A stretch of 64,000 nucleotides of DNA from Pseudanabaena sp. M085S1SP2A07QC (GCA_020404895.1 JADBWK010000090.1:1-64000), one strand, 5' to 3'; shown: positions 45,211-54,026, counted from the first letter of the stretch. Made by a program: numbers and translations. The notes: generated by a model not told the origin, from the letters alone.

Positions 45211-46371
45211 ATGAATATTAAGTGGAAGTCCCAACTTTTGTTGTTTATGGTGGCTATAACCACTTCGATCGTGTCGGCATATTCGGGGTTTCAGGCGAAC
45301 AATGCCATGATCGAAAGTGCGAAGAAACGAGAATTGAATGTTACATCCACATTGATCCAGAGCAACATCGCCGAACAGATTAATAAAGCATCTGCCCGCG
45401 CTTCATTAGTGTCTTCATTGCCATCGATCAAGCAAGCTTTTCGGGCAAAAAACCGCGAAGAGATCGCAACTCGTCTATTGCCAGCAATGATTGTCCAACG
45501 CGATCAGTTTGGCGTGCGAGAAGGACAGTTTGTTCTGCCACCTGCCGTCTCTTTTCTCCGCATCTATGCTCTTAAGGATGGACATGGTGAAGATCTGAGC
45601 GGATTTCGTCAGATGCTACTTGTAGCTAATCGCACTGGGGAACCTCAACGCGGTATGGAAATCGGTCGGCGCGGGCTTAGCATTCGCGCAGTCTATCCAG
45701 TCAAAGATGATGAGGGGTTGATCGGCAGCTTTGAAATAGGCTTAAGTTTCTCATCGGTGCTCTCGCAAACTAAGACAAATACAGGCTTTGATGTGGGTGT
45801 GTTCATCGACGATAAGTTGATGACTGAGGTCGCCAAATTGCAGCCTCGTCCAGATAGTGAGCGCATTATCGGTGGATACCAAGCCGTCGAAGTCACAGAC
45901 TGGGCGGCTCTCAAGCCACTACTATCTCCCGCAGTCTTTGCCAAGGCGCGTGATGTTTCCACTGAACTTCTCACCGTCAATGGCAATGACTATGGACTGG
46001 TCTTAGTGCCAGTGCTTGACTACAAGGGCGAACGTATCGGTGCGGTAGTGGCAGTTCGAGACTTTAGTGAATTCCAGAATCAGCAAAGGTGGGCACTCAC
46101 AGGTACTGTTGCGATGGCAGGATTACAGATAGTATTGCTGACTGGTGCTTTGTTAATCGTGGTTAATGCCATGTTACTCAAGCCCTTTGCCGCGATCGCA
46201 AGTGCCAGTAATGAGCTTGCCGATGGAAATCCAGCCCCAGATCTCGAAGATTTGGCAAACCGCCGCGATGAGATTGGCGGCATGGCGCGATCGCTACAAA
46301 CTCTTGTTGCCTCTAAAGGGAATGGGAAGGGCAATACTAAAGATGCTGTGAAGGAGTCAAAAAATGCGTAG
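45211..46371 (+). CDS. Double-Cache/HAMP receptor without an output domain
   Basis: 386 residues. TM1 (LLLFMVAITTSIVSAYSG), a periplasmic double-Cache domain from about 30 to 290 with the typical FLRIYALKDGHGEDLSGFRQM, LLVANRTGEPQRGMEIGRRG and GLSIRAVYPVKDDEGLIGSFEIG, TM2 (about 293-318), and a HAMP-like segment (LLKPFAAIASASNELADG ... RRDEIGGMARSLQTLV). It then stops with a Lys/Gly-rich tail; no kinase, cyclase or MCP domain. The 3' end overlaps the start of the second channel gene by 8 bp, so the products are made together. Confidence 0.88.
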   Translation: MNIKWKSQLLLFMVAITTSIVSAYSGFQANNAMIESAKKRELNVTSTLIQSNIAEQINKASARASLVSSLPSIKQAFRAKNREEIATRLLPAMIVQRDQFGVREGQFVLPPAVSFLRIYALKDGHGEDLSGFRQMLLVANRTGEPQRGMEIGRRGLSIRAVYPVKDDEGLIGSFEIGLSFSSVLSQTKTNTGFDVGVFIDDKLMTEVAKLQPRPDSERIIGGYQAVEVTDWAALKPLLSPAVFAKARDVSTELLTVNGNDYGLVLVPVLDYKGERIGAVVAVRDFSEFQNQQRWALTGTVAMAGLQIVLLTGALLIVVNAMLLKPFAAIASASNELADGNPAPDLEDLANRRDEIGGMARSLQTLVASKGNGKGNTKDAVKESKNA

Positions 46372-47662
46372 ACCATGGAAATTTTCGCTATCCCGCATCC
46401 TCGCCATTTTTTTATTGGGCATTTCCTTCACTTTTGCTACCTATATTGGGGCAGGAGCAAACATCGCAACGACTGCTATCTTTGCTCAATCTAATCCTGA
46501 AGCGACAAATAATCCCACAACATCTGCACCTAATCAGTCAGTGGCAAACCCCATAGTTACTGATGCAGCAAAGCCCCCAGCAAACAAAGATGGTGCTGCT
46601 AATCCAACAAAGCCGCCAGTTAAAGATAACGTCAAAAAAACTACTACACCAGACGAAAACCCACTGGAGATAAATAATCTTGTTCCTTTTCCTTCTAATG
46701 TGGCTCTCCCTATAAATGTAGGTGTAGCCTTATTTGTAAATAACATCAGCAAAATCAACGAAGCTAGTAATACCTTTGAGAGTCAGTTTGATTTAAGGTA
46801 TAACTGGAAAGATCCTCGCTTAGCCTTCGATACTGGCGAGATGGGAACAAATCGTTTGGAGTTTGGACAAGAAGCTGCTGTAGCAAAATTAGCCACCATC
46901 TGGAATCCGCAGATTAAAATCACTAACATCATCGAGAAAGATGCGCAAATTGTTCCAGGCTTATTCATTCATTATGATGGTGAAGTGGAGCTAATCCAGC
47001 GTGTCAAGGCGACCTTCGAGACCAAATTAAATTTAGATGCTTTCCCCTTTGACTCCCAGTCTCTGCTCGTAGCTATGTTGTCATCTAAATACAATTCTAA
47101 TCAGATTGCATTGACGCAGGATCAGAATGATCTTAACGAATCAGGACTCGATCCAGACCTCAAAGTTAATGGATGGAAGCCACAGGGAATATCCTTTAAA
47201 ATGACACAGCTACGCGCTTGGAATGGCGCATTTCTCCGTCAGATTGAAGCTCGCGTGGGTATGAAACGTATCCCGAATGCGATTCTAGGCTCGATCTTCA
47301 CGCCATTCTTCTTGACTTTAATCGTACCGACAATCTTTACATTCTTCGCAAATGTAGAATTAGCTCCCCGTCTGGTCGCTTGGAGTGGCTCAATCTTGGC
47401 ATTGGTGGCGCTCACTTTCACATTCTCAGTGCGATACCCTTGGCTCGGCAGCAACAGCCTCGTGTCGCAGATATTCACCGCAGGACATGCCTTTCAGCTT
47501 ATCTCAGTACTCTTATCGATAACTCTGTTTAATCCAGATGTAGCTAAAAAGATGGATCGGTTCATCGTCGCCGAACTCGTCAGCTATCTACGGTGGCTAG
47601 TTCCTGTCGGCTTCTTGGGTGTCTTGATCACTAAGTCACTACTCACAGCTTTTGACTGGTAA
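46364..47662 (+). CDS. Pentameric ligand-gated ion channel homologue
   Basis: 432 residues. Signal or anchor helix (residues 10-35), then a Pro/Ala/Thr-rich linker to about residue 105, then a Cys-loop-like extracellular domain with VGVALFVNNISKINEASNTFESQFDLRYNW and KLNLDAFPFDSQSLLVAML. Four helices: M1 AILGSIFTPFFLTLIVPTIF, M2 with APRLVAWSGSILALVALTFT, M3 SQIFTAGHAFQLISVLLSITL, M4 YLRWLVPVGFLGVLITKSLL. It lacks the binding-protein fusion of the first channel. Its stop is 67 bp before the end of the convergent restriction-modification gene. Confidence 0.85.
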   Translation: MRRPWKFSLSRILAIFLLGISFTFATYIGAGANIATTAIFAQSNPEATNNPTTSAPNQSVANPIVTDAAKPPANKDGAANPTKPPVKDNVKKTTTPDENPLEINNLVPFPSNVALPINVGVALFVNNISKINEASNTFESQFDLRYNWKDPRLAFDTGEMGTNRLEFGQEAAVAKLATIWNPQIKITNIIEKDAQIVPGLFIHYDGEVELIQRVKATFETKLNLDAFPFDSQSLLVAMLSSKYNSNQIALTQDQNDLNESGLDPDLKVNGWKPQGISFKMTQLRAWNGAFLRQIEARVGMKRIPNAILGSIFTPFFLTLIVPTIFTFFANVELAPRLVAWSGSILALVALTFTFSVRYPWLGSNSLVSQIFTAGHAFQLISVLLSITLFNPDVAKKMDRFIVAELVSYLRWLVPVGFLGVLITKSLLTAFDW

Positions 47663-47671
47663 TGCGATCGC
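47612..47671. repeat. 60-bp direct repeat, copy 1 (end of the channel gene)
   Basis: TTCTTGGGTGTCTTGATCAC ... GCGATCGC. The same 60 bp with three substitutions recur at 51003-51062 on the far side of the restriction-modification gene. Confidence 0.85.
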
Positions 47672-47728
47672 ACCTTGGCGATCGCCTAGTTTAAATATCG
47701 GTAATAGAAGCGGTACTCCAATCCGCTT

Positions 47729-50700
47729 CTATTGGTTAGAATCTTTTTCTTGTGCAGCGATCGCTTGGTTAAGGTGCAATAGCTTTTCTAGTAGGTCATC
47801 ACTGTCGCTAAAGCCGTAAAGTTGCATTACGAGTTTGTCGAGCTTGGCATGGAGTTTATAGAGTTGGCTGGCGGGTTCGTGAAAGTATTCGTTATAAAGT
47901 TTGGTGATGCCCCATTGTTTGCTCTCCATCTGCTCAGTGCGATATTGATGTAGCTCTTGCATCGCGGCGCGGATTTGTTGGACAAGACCCTCACCCCCAG
48001 CCCCTCTCCCTAGGGGAGAGGGGAGAAACGAGGAGATTTGGGTTAGGGTTTCTTCTGGATAGTCGAGAATAGCTTGATTGGAGAAACGAATTACGTTAAA
48101 TCCGTGGGATTGCATCCATTGATCGCGATCGCCATCACGTTCTTGTTGATTTTGATGGATGTCGCCATCGAGTTCGATGACTAGCTTGGCTTCATGGCAG
48201 TAGAAATCTGCGATGTATTGCCCAATATTGTGCTGGCGGCGAAATTTTGCTTCAAATAAACGGCGATCGCGTAGACATTCCCATAATACTTTTTCCGCAG
48301 GAGTCTGCTTTTGGCGAAGTTCCCGCGCTCTCTGCAAAAGAACTTGAGGAATCTGTCGTTCTCTACCTGCAAGTTTATTGCCCTCACCCCTAGAAATCTG
48401 GGAGGCTTCACTTGCAAGTTTATTGCCCTCACCCCTGCCCCTCTCCCTAGGGGAGAGGGGTTCTGAGTCTTCTTGCTCCCCCTCTCCCCTAGGGAGAGGG
48501 GGCTGGGGGGTGAGGGCAGGAAATGGGAATGTCTCGAAGCAAGTTGTATTGGTATAGCGAGTATCGCCTTTAAGTGTTGAACTTTGAGCTTTTACCCATA
48601 AGCGATGTAATTTTGATGTGAGGATACCTAAGATATAAAAATCATCAGAAGCAATAACCATATTTGCCTCACAAGGCAAGATAGAAATATCTACAGGGGT
48701 AAACATTACCCACTTAGCTACTTTAGGTAGTGCAAAGTAGCATGATAAACCTTGTAAAGCTTTTCTCATTGCAGGGCAATGTTCTCCAAATCTCCACCAA
48801 TATATTCGTCTAGAATCTCGTCGATTTTTATCTCTTTCAGGTTTAACTTTTTCTCTAACTCTTTGCAAAGGTAATTTATATTCAGATGCTTGTTCGATTG
48901 ACATATCGTTAAAGTCAATCACCCAGTCTAGTTTTTCAAAAGGGTTAATTAATCCTTTCCCGTCTATCATTGGCTTAAGAACATCTGAATTTTTAGGATC
49001 TGTCTGTATCCATAACTGTGCTTCTTTTTCAGAAACTATAAATCCTTTACCCCTTAATCCACAGGATTCAAAGGATATTAATTTATTCTCTTTAAGCCTT
49101 ACTGCACTTGAAACAGAAATTTCAGACTTAAGAGATGAAGAAATAAATGGGACTTGTTTGCTATCAAGAAATAATTGCTTTTGAGGTTGTTTAGACCAGT
49201 TAACAATACTTACATGAACGGCTGCATCTCCAGACCATTCCTGAGTTGCGATCGCATCATGGATAATCCCCCCATTGCTAACAACATAATCTAAGCTTGC
49301 TTTTCTGCCTGAAACTTGAGCAATAGAGTTTGTACCAACTAAACCCGCTCTACCATTTTCAGATATTAAATCAGTTGTTTTTCTAAACCAAAAAACACAA
49401 AAGTCTGGTTGCCCTTGCACATCAGGAAATTGCTTATAAACTTTTTGAGCGTAGTCGTCACCAAATTCTTGTCTAAATTTTTTACCGCCCAAAAACGGCG
49501 GATTGCCAATAATTGCATCAGCCTCAAACCAATCAGAAAACAAAGCATCCTGACAAACAATATTTTGATCTAACGTATCCAAAGGTAACGCAGGTTCAAA
49601 TAGACCATGCTTATCGATCGCCACTTTCCGAGCGATCATCAAAGTTACCCTAGCCAACTCAACCGCAAACGGATTTATATCCATACCAAAAAACTGATTA
49701 GGTGTAACTAACCCCATTTGCACTTGCTGCGATTTTTGTCTAGAAGCCAACTTAGCAAGCAACATCACCTCGATCCGCTTTAGCTCTTGGTAAGCAAGAT
49801 ATAGGAAATTTCCAGACCCACAGGCAGGGTCTAAAACTCGATAACTCTGTAGTTCTAATTGCAAAATCTTAAGATCATCGATTTTATTAGCCGCCTCGAT
49901 CTTCTCTTCCCAATACCGAGTGATTGTCGGTACAACAATCTTCATGATGTCCACTTCAGACGTGAAGTGCATCCCCCTTGCATGACGTTCCTTAGAGTCT
50001 GAAGTCGCTTCAAAAATACTGCCAAAAATAGCAGGTCTAATTTTGCCCCAATTTTCCCTAGCCGCAGTATCTAAAATTTCTAACTCATTCCTTTCAAGGT
50101 CGATCGCATGAATCTCTGTGAATAAGCCCCCATTAAAATAATCAACACCTTTATAACGACCTGCTGGGGTAATCCCCTTATGGTTCATCTCTTGGAATAA
50201 ACCACCCAAAAGATCGTAACTACTTGCCCCACTAATACAATCTTGCACACAGGCAATAAACAAATCATCAGGTAATAGACCCCGATCCTCTGCAAACATG
50301 GCTAACACACATTGCAAAATAAACTTCTGCGCGATTAGCTCTGTAAAACCATCTTTAGCGGCTCTCGCCTTGAGTAACCTGTAAAGCTCACCCAAACGCT
50401 TAGCCGTGTTAATCGTCACCTCTACTTGGTTATTTCTAAATACAGGTGTTGTATTGACCGCAATCTCCATAAAGCGAAATGCACTAGACCGACTAGGCAA
50501 ATCAGCGATCGCAACAGTATCTACAGGCGTATCAACTTGCAGATTAAAGTCATAAATCCAAAACTCATCAAAATTGCACAGCACTACATATCTGGGGCGA
50601 TCGGGTACAAGATAAGTCCAATATTGAAAAGCTTGCGAATAATGCTTATTAAGATCCTCACCCCGCTTTTTCATCTCGATCAAAACGCCGCCCTTACCAT

Positions 50701-50914
50701 TACTCTCAGGACGTTTCCAGACTAAATCAGCAAAGCCAGTCTTACCCTTAGCACTACCCTTTTTGACTCTTTGCTCATACACTGCACCCGCCTCAATCGC
50801 CCCCTTATGGTGAAAAGCTTGAAAAAAGCGATCTAAAAATATCTGTGATTCTGATTTTTCATCACCCTTTAAAGTGGAATGGAAATTAACAAAATCTTGC
50901 AGAGGTTCGGACAT
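47729..50914 (-). CDS. MmeI-like type II restriction-modification fusion with a nested DUF559 domain
   Basis: 1061 residues. N-terminal nuclease (GFADLVWKRP ... GGVLIEMKKRG, D...E.K), helical connector, then an adenine methyltransferase with motif I LDPACGSGNFLYLAYQ and motif IV NPPFLGGKK, then the target-recognition region (TTCFETFPFP). Between FPFP and LVQQIRAAMQELHQYR, where MmeI-type proteins continue directly, about 180 extra residues carry a DUF559 (Vsr-like) domain (QTPAEKVLWECLRDRRL, KLVIELDGDIHQN) bordered by Pro/Gly/Arg-rich repeats. The usual C-terminus (WGITKLYNEY, LHAKLDKLVMQLYGF) follows. The reading frame is open throughout. Confidence 0.9.
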   Translation of the reverse strand: MSEPLQDFVNFHSTLKGDEKSESQIFLDRFFQAFHHKGAIEAGAVYEQRVKKGSAKGKTGFADLVWKRPESNGKGGVLIEMKKRGEDLNKHYSQAFQYWTYLVPDRPRYVVLCNFDEFWIYDFNLQVDTPVDTVAIADLPSRSSAFRFMEIAVNTTPVFRNNQVEVTINTAKRLGELYRLLKARAAKDGFTELIAQKFILQCVLAMFAEDRGLLPDDLFIACVQDCISGASSYDLLGGLFQEMNHKGITPAGRYKGVDYFNGGLFTEIHAIDLERNELEILDTAARENWGKIRPAIFGSIFEATSDSKERHARGMHFTSEVDIMKIVVPTITRYWEEKIEAANKIDDLKILQLELQSYRVLDPACGSGNFLYLAYQELKRIEVMLLAKLASRQKSQQVQMGLVTPNQFFGMDINPFAVELARVTLMIARKVAIDKHGLFEPALPLDTLDQNIVCQDALFSDWFEADAIIGNPPFLGGKKFRQEFGDDYAQKVYKQFPDVQGQPDFCVFWFRKTTDLISENGRAGLVGTNSIAQVSGRKASLDYVVSNGGIIHDAIATQEWSGDAAVHVSIVNWSKQPQKQLFLDSKQVPFISSSLKSEISVSSAVRLKENKLISFESCGLRGKGFIVSEKEAQLWIQTDPKNSDVLKPMIDGKGLINPFEKLDWVIDFNDMSIEQASEYKLPLQRVREKVKPERDKNRRDSRRIYWWRFGEHCPAMRKALQGLSCYFALPKVAKWVMFTPVDISILPCEANMVIASDDFYILGILTSKLHRLWVKAQSSTLKGDTRYTNTTCFETFPFPALTPQPPLPRGEGEQEDSEPLSPRERGRGEGNKLASEASQISRGEGNKLAGRERQIPQVLLQRARELRQKQTPAEKVLWECLRDRRLFEAKFRRQHNIGQYIADFYCHEAKLVIELDGDIHQNQQERDGDRDQWMQSHGFNVIRFSNQAILDYPEETLTQISSFLPSPLGRGAGGEGLVQQIRAAMQELHQYRTEQMESKQWGITKLYNEYFHEPASQLYKLHAKLDKLVMQLYGFSDSDDLLEKLLHLNQAIAAQEKDSNQ
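47988..48516. mobile_element. DUF559 cassette bounded by inverted repeats inside the restriction-modification gene
   Basis: Inverted arms of about 36 bp (CCCTCACCCCCAGCCCCTCT... at 47988-48023 and its near-complement at 48480-48516) each contain the small palindrome CTCTCCCTAGGGGAGAG. An extra copy lies at 48426-48460. The arms enclose a DUF559 coding segment read in frame with the host gene. Confidence 0.65.
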
Positions 50915-51002
50915 TTTTTAATCCCAATATCGTATGGACTAAATCTTAGATTTAGCTAAGGTATACCATACTACTGTCACACCAAGATTTAGGCTAGATA
51001 TT

Positions 51003-51062
51003 TTCTTAGGTGTCTTGATCACTAAGTCTCTACTCACAGCTTTCGACTGGTAATGCGATCGC
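51003..51062 (+). pseudogene. Remnant of a pentameric-channel gene 3' end (60-bp repeat copy 2)
   Basis: Encodes FLGVLITKSLLTAFDW and a stop, identical in protein to the end of the channel gene at 47612-47662. The three nucleotide differences (TTG/TTA, TCA/TCT, TTT/TTC) are all synonymous. Homology stops abruptly upstream. Confidence 0.75.
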
Positions 51063-51159
51063 CTTTGGATCTTCGATAAAAATCCTTCGGAATTTTCGCC
51101 TATGACTGAGTAGAAAACCATCACCCCCCAAAAAGTGGTAGTCCTAAAAAGGAAAGTAT

Positions 51160-51211
51160 CTAAAGAGTTAATGATAGGCGGCGCTTTGCGTCGCCTATCA
51201 TTAACTCTTTA
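51160..51211. repeat. Palindromic repeat downstream of lipA
   Basis: CTAAAGAGTTAATGATAGGCGGCGC with complement (one mismatch), loop TTT; directly after the lipA stop on the minus strand. May act as its terminator. Confidence 0.7.
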
Positions 51212-51225
51212 GCACTACCATTTCG

Positions 51226-52098
51226 TTAAACTTTTGGATATAGCTTCATTAACGCTTGCACCTGTTCGGCATGATAAGAACTGCGCGTAAGCGGCGAAGA
51301 CACCACTTGCAAAAAACCCATTGCTTCACCAGCAATCCGCCATGCTTCAAACTGCTCAGGCGTTACGAATTCATGCAAAGTCAAGTGTTTTGCAGAAGGT
51401 TGTAGATATTGACCAATGGTAATAATATCGCAATCAACTGTTCGCAAATCACGCATCACCTCCAAAACCTCTTCGTAGGTTTCGCTCATTCCCACCATAA
51501 CACCTGACTTGGTATACACCCAAGGCGCAATTTCACGAGCGCGTCGTAATAGTTCTAAACTACGTTGATATTCTCCCTGTGGACGCACTCGCCGATAAAG
51601 CCTTGGCACAGTCTCCGTATTGTGATTAAGTACATGAGGTCGCGCTGCCAGAATCGTTTCTAAAGCTTCCCAATTAGAGCAAAGATCGGGAATAAGAAGT
51701 TCAATTGTTGTTTGTGGCATCAACTTACGAATCTCTTCGATGCATCGCACAAATTGAGAAGCACCTCCATCTAGCAAATCATCTCGATTAACAGAAGTAA
51801 CAACGACATGCTTAAGCTTCATCCGTCGCACTGCTTCTCCCAAATTAATTGGCTCCATCGGATCGAGAGCTTGAGGCTTTTTCTCAAAGTCAATATCGCA
51901 GTAAGGACAAGCACGAGTACAAGCTGGCCCCATAATCAAAAATGTGGCAGTACCTTGGTTAAAGCATTCGCCAATGTTTGGACAAGATGCTTCTTCGCAC
52001 ACAGTATTTAGCCCCAAGTCGCGCAAGACTTCTTTAACATTTCCAACGCGCTCCCATTGTGGGGCTTTAACTCGCAACCAATCTGGTTTGACTGCCAT
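51226..52098 (-). CDS. lipA: Lipoyl synthase
   Basis: Radical SAM enzyme inserting two sulfur atoms into octanoyl chains of the E2 and H proteins. Auxiliary cluster motif [12 protein letters not shown] and radical SAM motif CTRACPYC are complete. [22 protein letters not shown] and the C-terminal RSSYHAEQV (third ligand Ser) match. 290 residues. Many cyanobacteria have two lipA genes; only one is in the window. Confidence 0.96.
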   Translation of the reverse strand: MAVKPDWLRVKAPQWERVGNVKEVLRDLGLNTVCEEASCPNIGECFNQGTATFLIMGPACTRACPYCDIDFEKKPQALDPMEPINLGEAVRRMKLKHVVVTSVNRDDLLDGGASQFVRCIEEIRKLMPQTTIELLIPDLCSNWEALETILAARPHVLNHNTETVPRLYRRVRPQGEYQRSLELLRRAREIAPWVYTKSGVMVGMSETYEEVLEVMRDLRTVDCDIITIGQYLQPSAKHLTLHEFVTPEQFEAWRIAGEAMGFLQVVSSPLTRSSYHAEQVQALMKLYPKV

Positions 52099-52583
52099 AT
52101 TTACAATTACCTAGATTTCTAGCCTATGCAGTTCATGCAATTTTTGTAACATTTCATATTCTAACATTAGCGCGAGTTAAAGATAATTTACAGCGCTTTA
52201 CGCTATAAAGTAGACCTTGAGAGAATGGTTGTGCCCCCCCTTTCTAAAAGCCAAAAAAATCCAGAAGTGAAATGTCACTTCTGGAAGATGTAATAAAACA
52301 GATCAACAGTTAGTATCTGTACAGATAAACAAAATCCCTATTTTGCAGCTATCTAAAAATAACTGTAAGAGTTTTAAGTATATTTAATAAGACAACGGAT
52401 CAAATATACTTAGCATAAGTAGTGTTACTTTTTAAAGAAGTTTATAAATAAACCCACATTTCTTCATATTGCCACGGTGAACGCCGTTTATAGAAGAAAT
52501 AAGGATCTATATGTAAAAACGCCAAAAAAGTGACTTATAGAAAAATCGAGATTTATGTTTGCTCTGACTAGGCTGATAAAAAT
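52099..52583. other. 485-bp intergenic region
   Basis: No protein-coding ORF supported. It contains a minus-strand terminator (52251-52285) and the small palindrome TATCTGTACAGATA near 52311-52325. The 300 nt between the DUF3155 stop and that terminator are AT-rich, which could be a long 3' UTR or a small RNA. Confidence 0.45.
52251..52285 (-). terminator. Minus-strand rho-independent terminator
   Basis: 11-bp stem TCCAGAAGTGA/TCACTTCTGGA followed on the minus strand by TTTTTTTGG. It points leftward, ending transcription from the DUF3155 side. Confidence 0.75.
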
Positions 52584-52892
52584 TTATCTACATCCAGCCA
52601 ATGCAACTTCTCTTTCTTCGGGTGGTTTTAGACTAGGGAACAAGAAGTGATTTTCTTCAACATACTGTGCTCCAAATAGTCCTTTTTCCGCCCAGAAGTA
52701 TCGATCTGTTGTATGCTCGTTACGTCTTACAAGCAACAGTGCTGGTGGAAGAATGCCATGTGTATGGATGTACTTTCGTGCAGCCGTCACAGGCTTGTCT
52801 TCACCGCTATCGATACTAAATTGAGGAATATGTTCTAGGATTTTGCGCCCTTCTTGGCGACGTCTACTTTTGCGCTTACGTCTCCTTGCCAA
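52584..52892 (-). CDS. DUF3155 family protein
   Basis: Small cyanobacterial protein with a strongly basic N-terminus (ARRRKRKSRRRQEGRKILEHIP) and conserved body (KPVTAARKYIHTHGILPPALLLVRRNEHTTDRYFWAEKGLFGAQYVEE). I start it at the TTG at 52892, which has GGAGG upstream and gives the family-typical beginning; the track ORF adds 24 codons. The basic tract suggests RNA or DNA contact, but function is unknown. Confidence 0.88.
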   Translation of the reverse strand: MARRRKRKSRRRQEGRKILEHIPQFSIDSGEDKPVTAARKYIHTHGILPPALLLVRRNEHTTDRYFWAEKGLFGAQYVEENHFLFPSLKPPEEREVALAGCR

Positions 52893-53111
52893 ATTGATAC
52901 CTCCTAATTTAGACCCTGAAATGCGATCGGGATTACAAAACATTGTTATTATAACTAGGGTCAATAAAAAATTTCAACTTTTCTTTACAAATTTTTGTCA
53001 CTAGACCTTTTCTGCGATATAGGCAAATATAGATTTACGCCCCAGAAGCTATAGACAGTGAGAGGTAGATATCTTTATTTTGATTTAGCGATCTCTGTAA
53101 CGAACTTGACA

Positions 53112-53564
53112 TTAATTTGCGGCGAAGTGGTTTAAGGCTTCGGCAAAATCTCGAACCCCCCGAAACTGTCGGTATACTGAAGCAAATCTCACATATGCAA
53201 CCTCACTGACATTTTGTAAATATTGCAGCACCATCTCACCAATTTCCACGCTCGAAACTTGATGGCAGTCGCGGACTTGGAGTTGCGCTTCGATTTCGTC
53301 AATAATTGATTCTAGGGTTGTTTGTGATACCCCTGTCTTTTCACAAGCTCGAATCATGCCACGCAAAAGCTTAGAACGATCAAAGGATTCGCTAGCTCCA
53401 TCCCGTTTCAAAACTGTAATTGGTACAAATTCGATGCGTTCGTAAGTAGTAAACCGACGATGACAATTAAGACATTCGCGTCTGCGTCGAATACTACAGC
53501 CTGCCTCTGCCGAACGAGATTCTAAAACACGGCTATCAGTATGCTGACAAAACGGGCAGAGCAT
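53112..53564 (-). CDS. nrdR: Transcriptional repressor NrdR
   Basis: Repressor of ribonucleotide reductase genes with an N-terminal zinc ribbon ([15 protein letters not shown] ... [12 protein letters not shown]) and an ATP-cone ([25 protein letters not shown]) that senses dATP/ATP. Start set at the ATG at 53564 (MLCPFC), the invariant family start; the track adds 14 codons. 150 residues. Confidence 0.96.
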   Translation of the reverse strand: MLCPFCQHTDSRVLESRSAEAGCSIRRRRECLNCHRRFTTYERIEFVPITVLKRDGASESFDRSKLLRGMIRACEKTGVSQTTLESIIDEIEAQLQVRDCHQVSSVEIGEMVLQYLQNVSEVAYVRFASVYRQFRGVRDFAEALNHFAAN

Positions 53565-53690
53565 GACATATCTCAAAAAGTGGTTTATAGAACTTAGATA
53601 GAGCAATGCTTTACCCTATCTATAACAACTGTAAATTATAGTGGGCAGTTTCGCCCAACCAGAAGATTTTTGCCCAGCAATTCTCATCAA

Positions 53691-53741
53691 AAAATCGTTT
53701 TTTGAAAGCCCACCTACGGTGGGCTTTCAAAAAACGATTTT
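53691..53741. repeat. 24-bp perfect hairpin repeat
   Basis: AAAATCGTTTTTTGAAAGCC... and complement with loop TAC, preceded by AGCAATTCTCAT, the edge motif shared with the elements at 24.3 and 31.0 kb. Confidence 0.75.
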
Positions 53742-53748
53742 TAACCAA

Positions 53749-53780
53749 TTCACAGAAGTGTTGCGACACTTCTGTGAATT
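53749..53780. repeat. CAATTCAC palindromic unit
   Basis: CAATTCACAGAAGTGT / ACACTTCTGTGAATT; adjacent to MITE copy B exactly as its relative at 26374-26409 is adjacent to copy A. Confidence 0.7.
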
Positions 53781-53781
53781 A

Positions 53782-53889
53782 TATAGCAATGTAAGCTTTG
53801 CTTAGGACATAAAACCCAAAAGATGGCAGAGCGAAGCTCTGCCATCTTTTGGGTTTTGAATTGTCCTATCTATCTCTTACGTTGCTATA
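53782..53889. mobile_element. 108-bp MITE-like element, copy B
   Basis: Terminal repeats TATAGCAATGTAAG / CTTACGTTGCTATA. The reverse complement equals copy A (26265-26372) except for the three loop bases, which are GAA in the plus strand of both copies although the flanks are inverted. Confidence 0.75.
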
Positions 53890-53900
53890 GCTGTCGCCAT

Positions 53901-53975
53901 TCTTGTTAGGACATAAAACCCAAATAGTGAGAGGCGGCGCGAAGCGCCGCCTCTCACTATTTGGGTTTTGATTTG
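53901..53975. repeat. AAACCCAA-type palindromic repeat
   Basis: TTAGGACATAAAACCCAAATAG ... CTATTTGGGTTTTGATTTGTC with the stem TGAGAGGCGGCGC and loop GAA. Confidence 0.8.
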
Positions 53976-54026
53976 TCTTGATAAAAGTGGCTAAGGCTAT
54001 AAAACCCACACCTAGCAAGGATTTTA

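Larger units (their letters stand above)
50915..51225. other. Intergenic region holding a channel-gene remnant
   Basis: 311 bp between the restriction-modification gene and lipA. It contains the second 60-bp repeat copy and a palindrome at 51160-51211; the remaining sequence has no recognised feature. Confidence 0.6.

Noticed and set aside
48181-48432. 83-aa minus-strand ORF (MRAINLQVKPPRFLGVRAINLQVEN)
   Set aside because: Alternative frame over the repeat-rich DUF559 insert; its internal duplication reflects the DNA repeat.
50939-51124. 61-aa minus-strand ORF upstream of the restriction-modification gene
   Set aside because: It is antisense to the duplicated channel-gene end and shows no family features.
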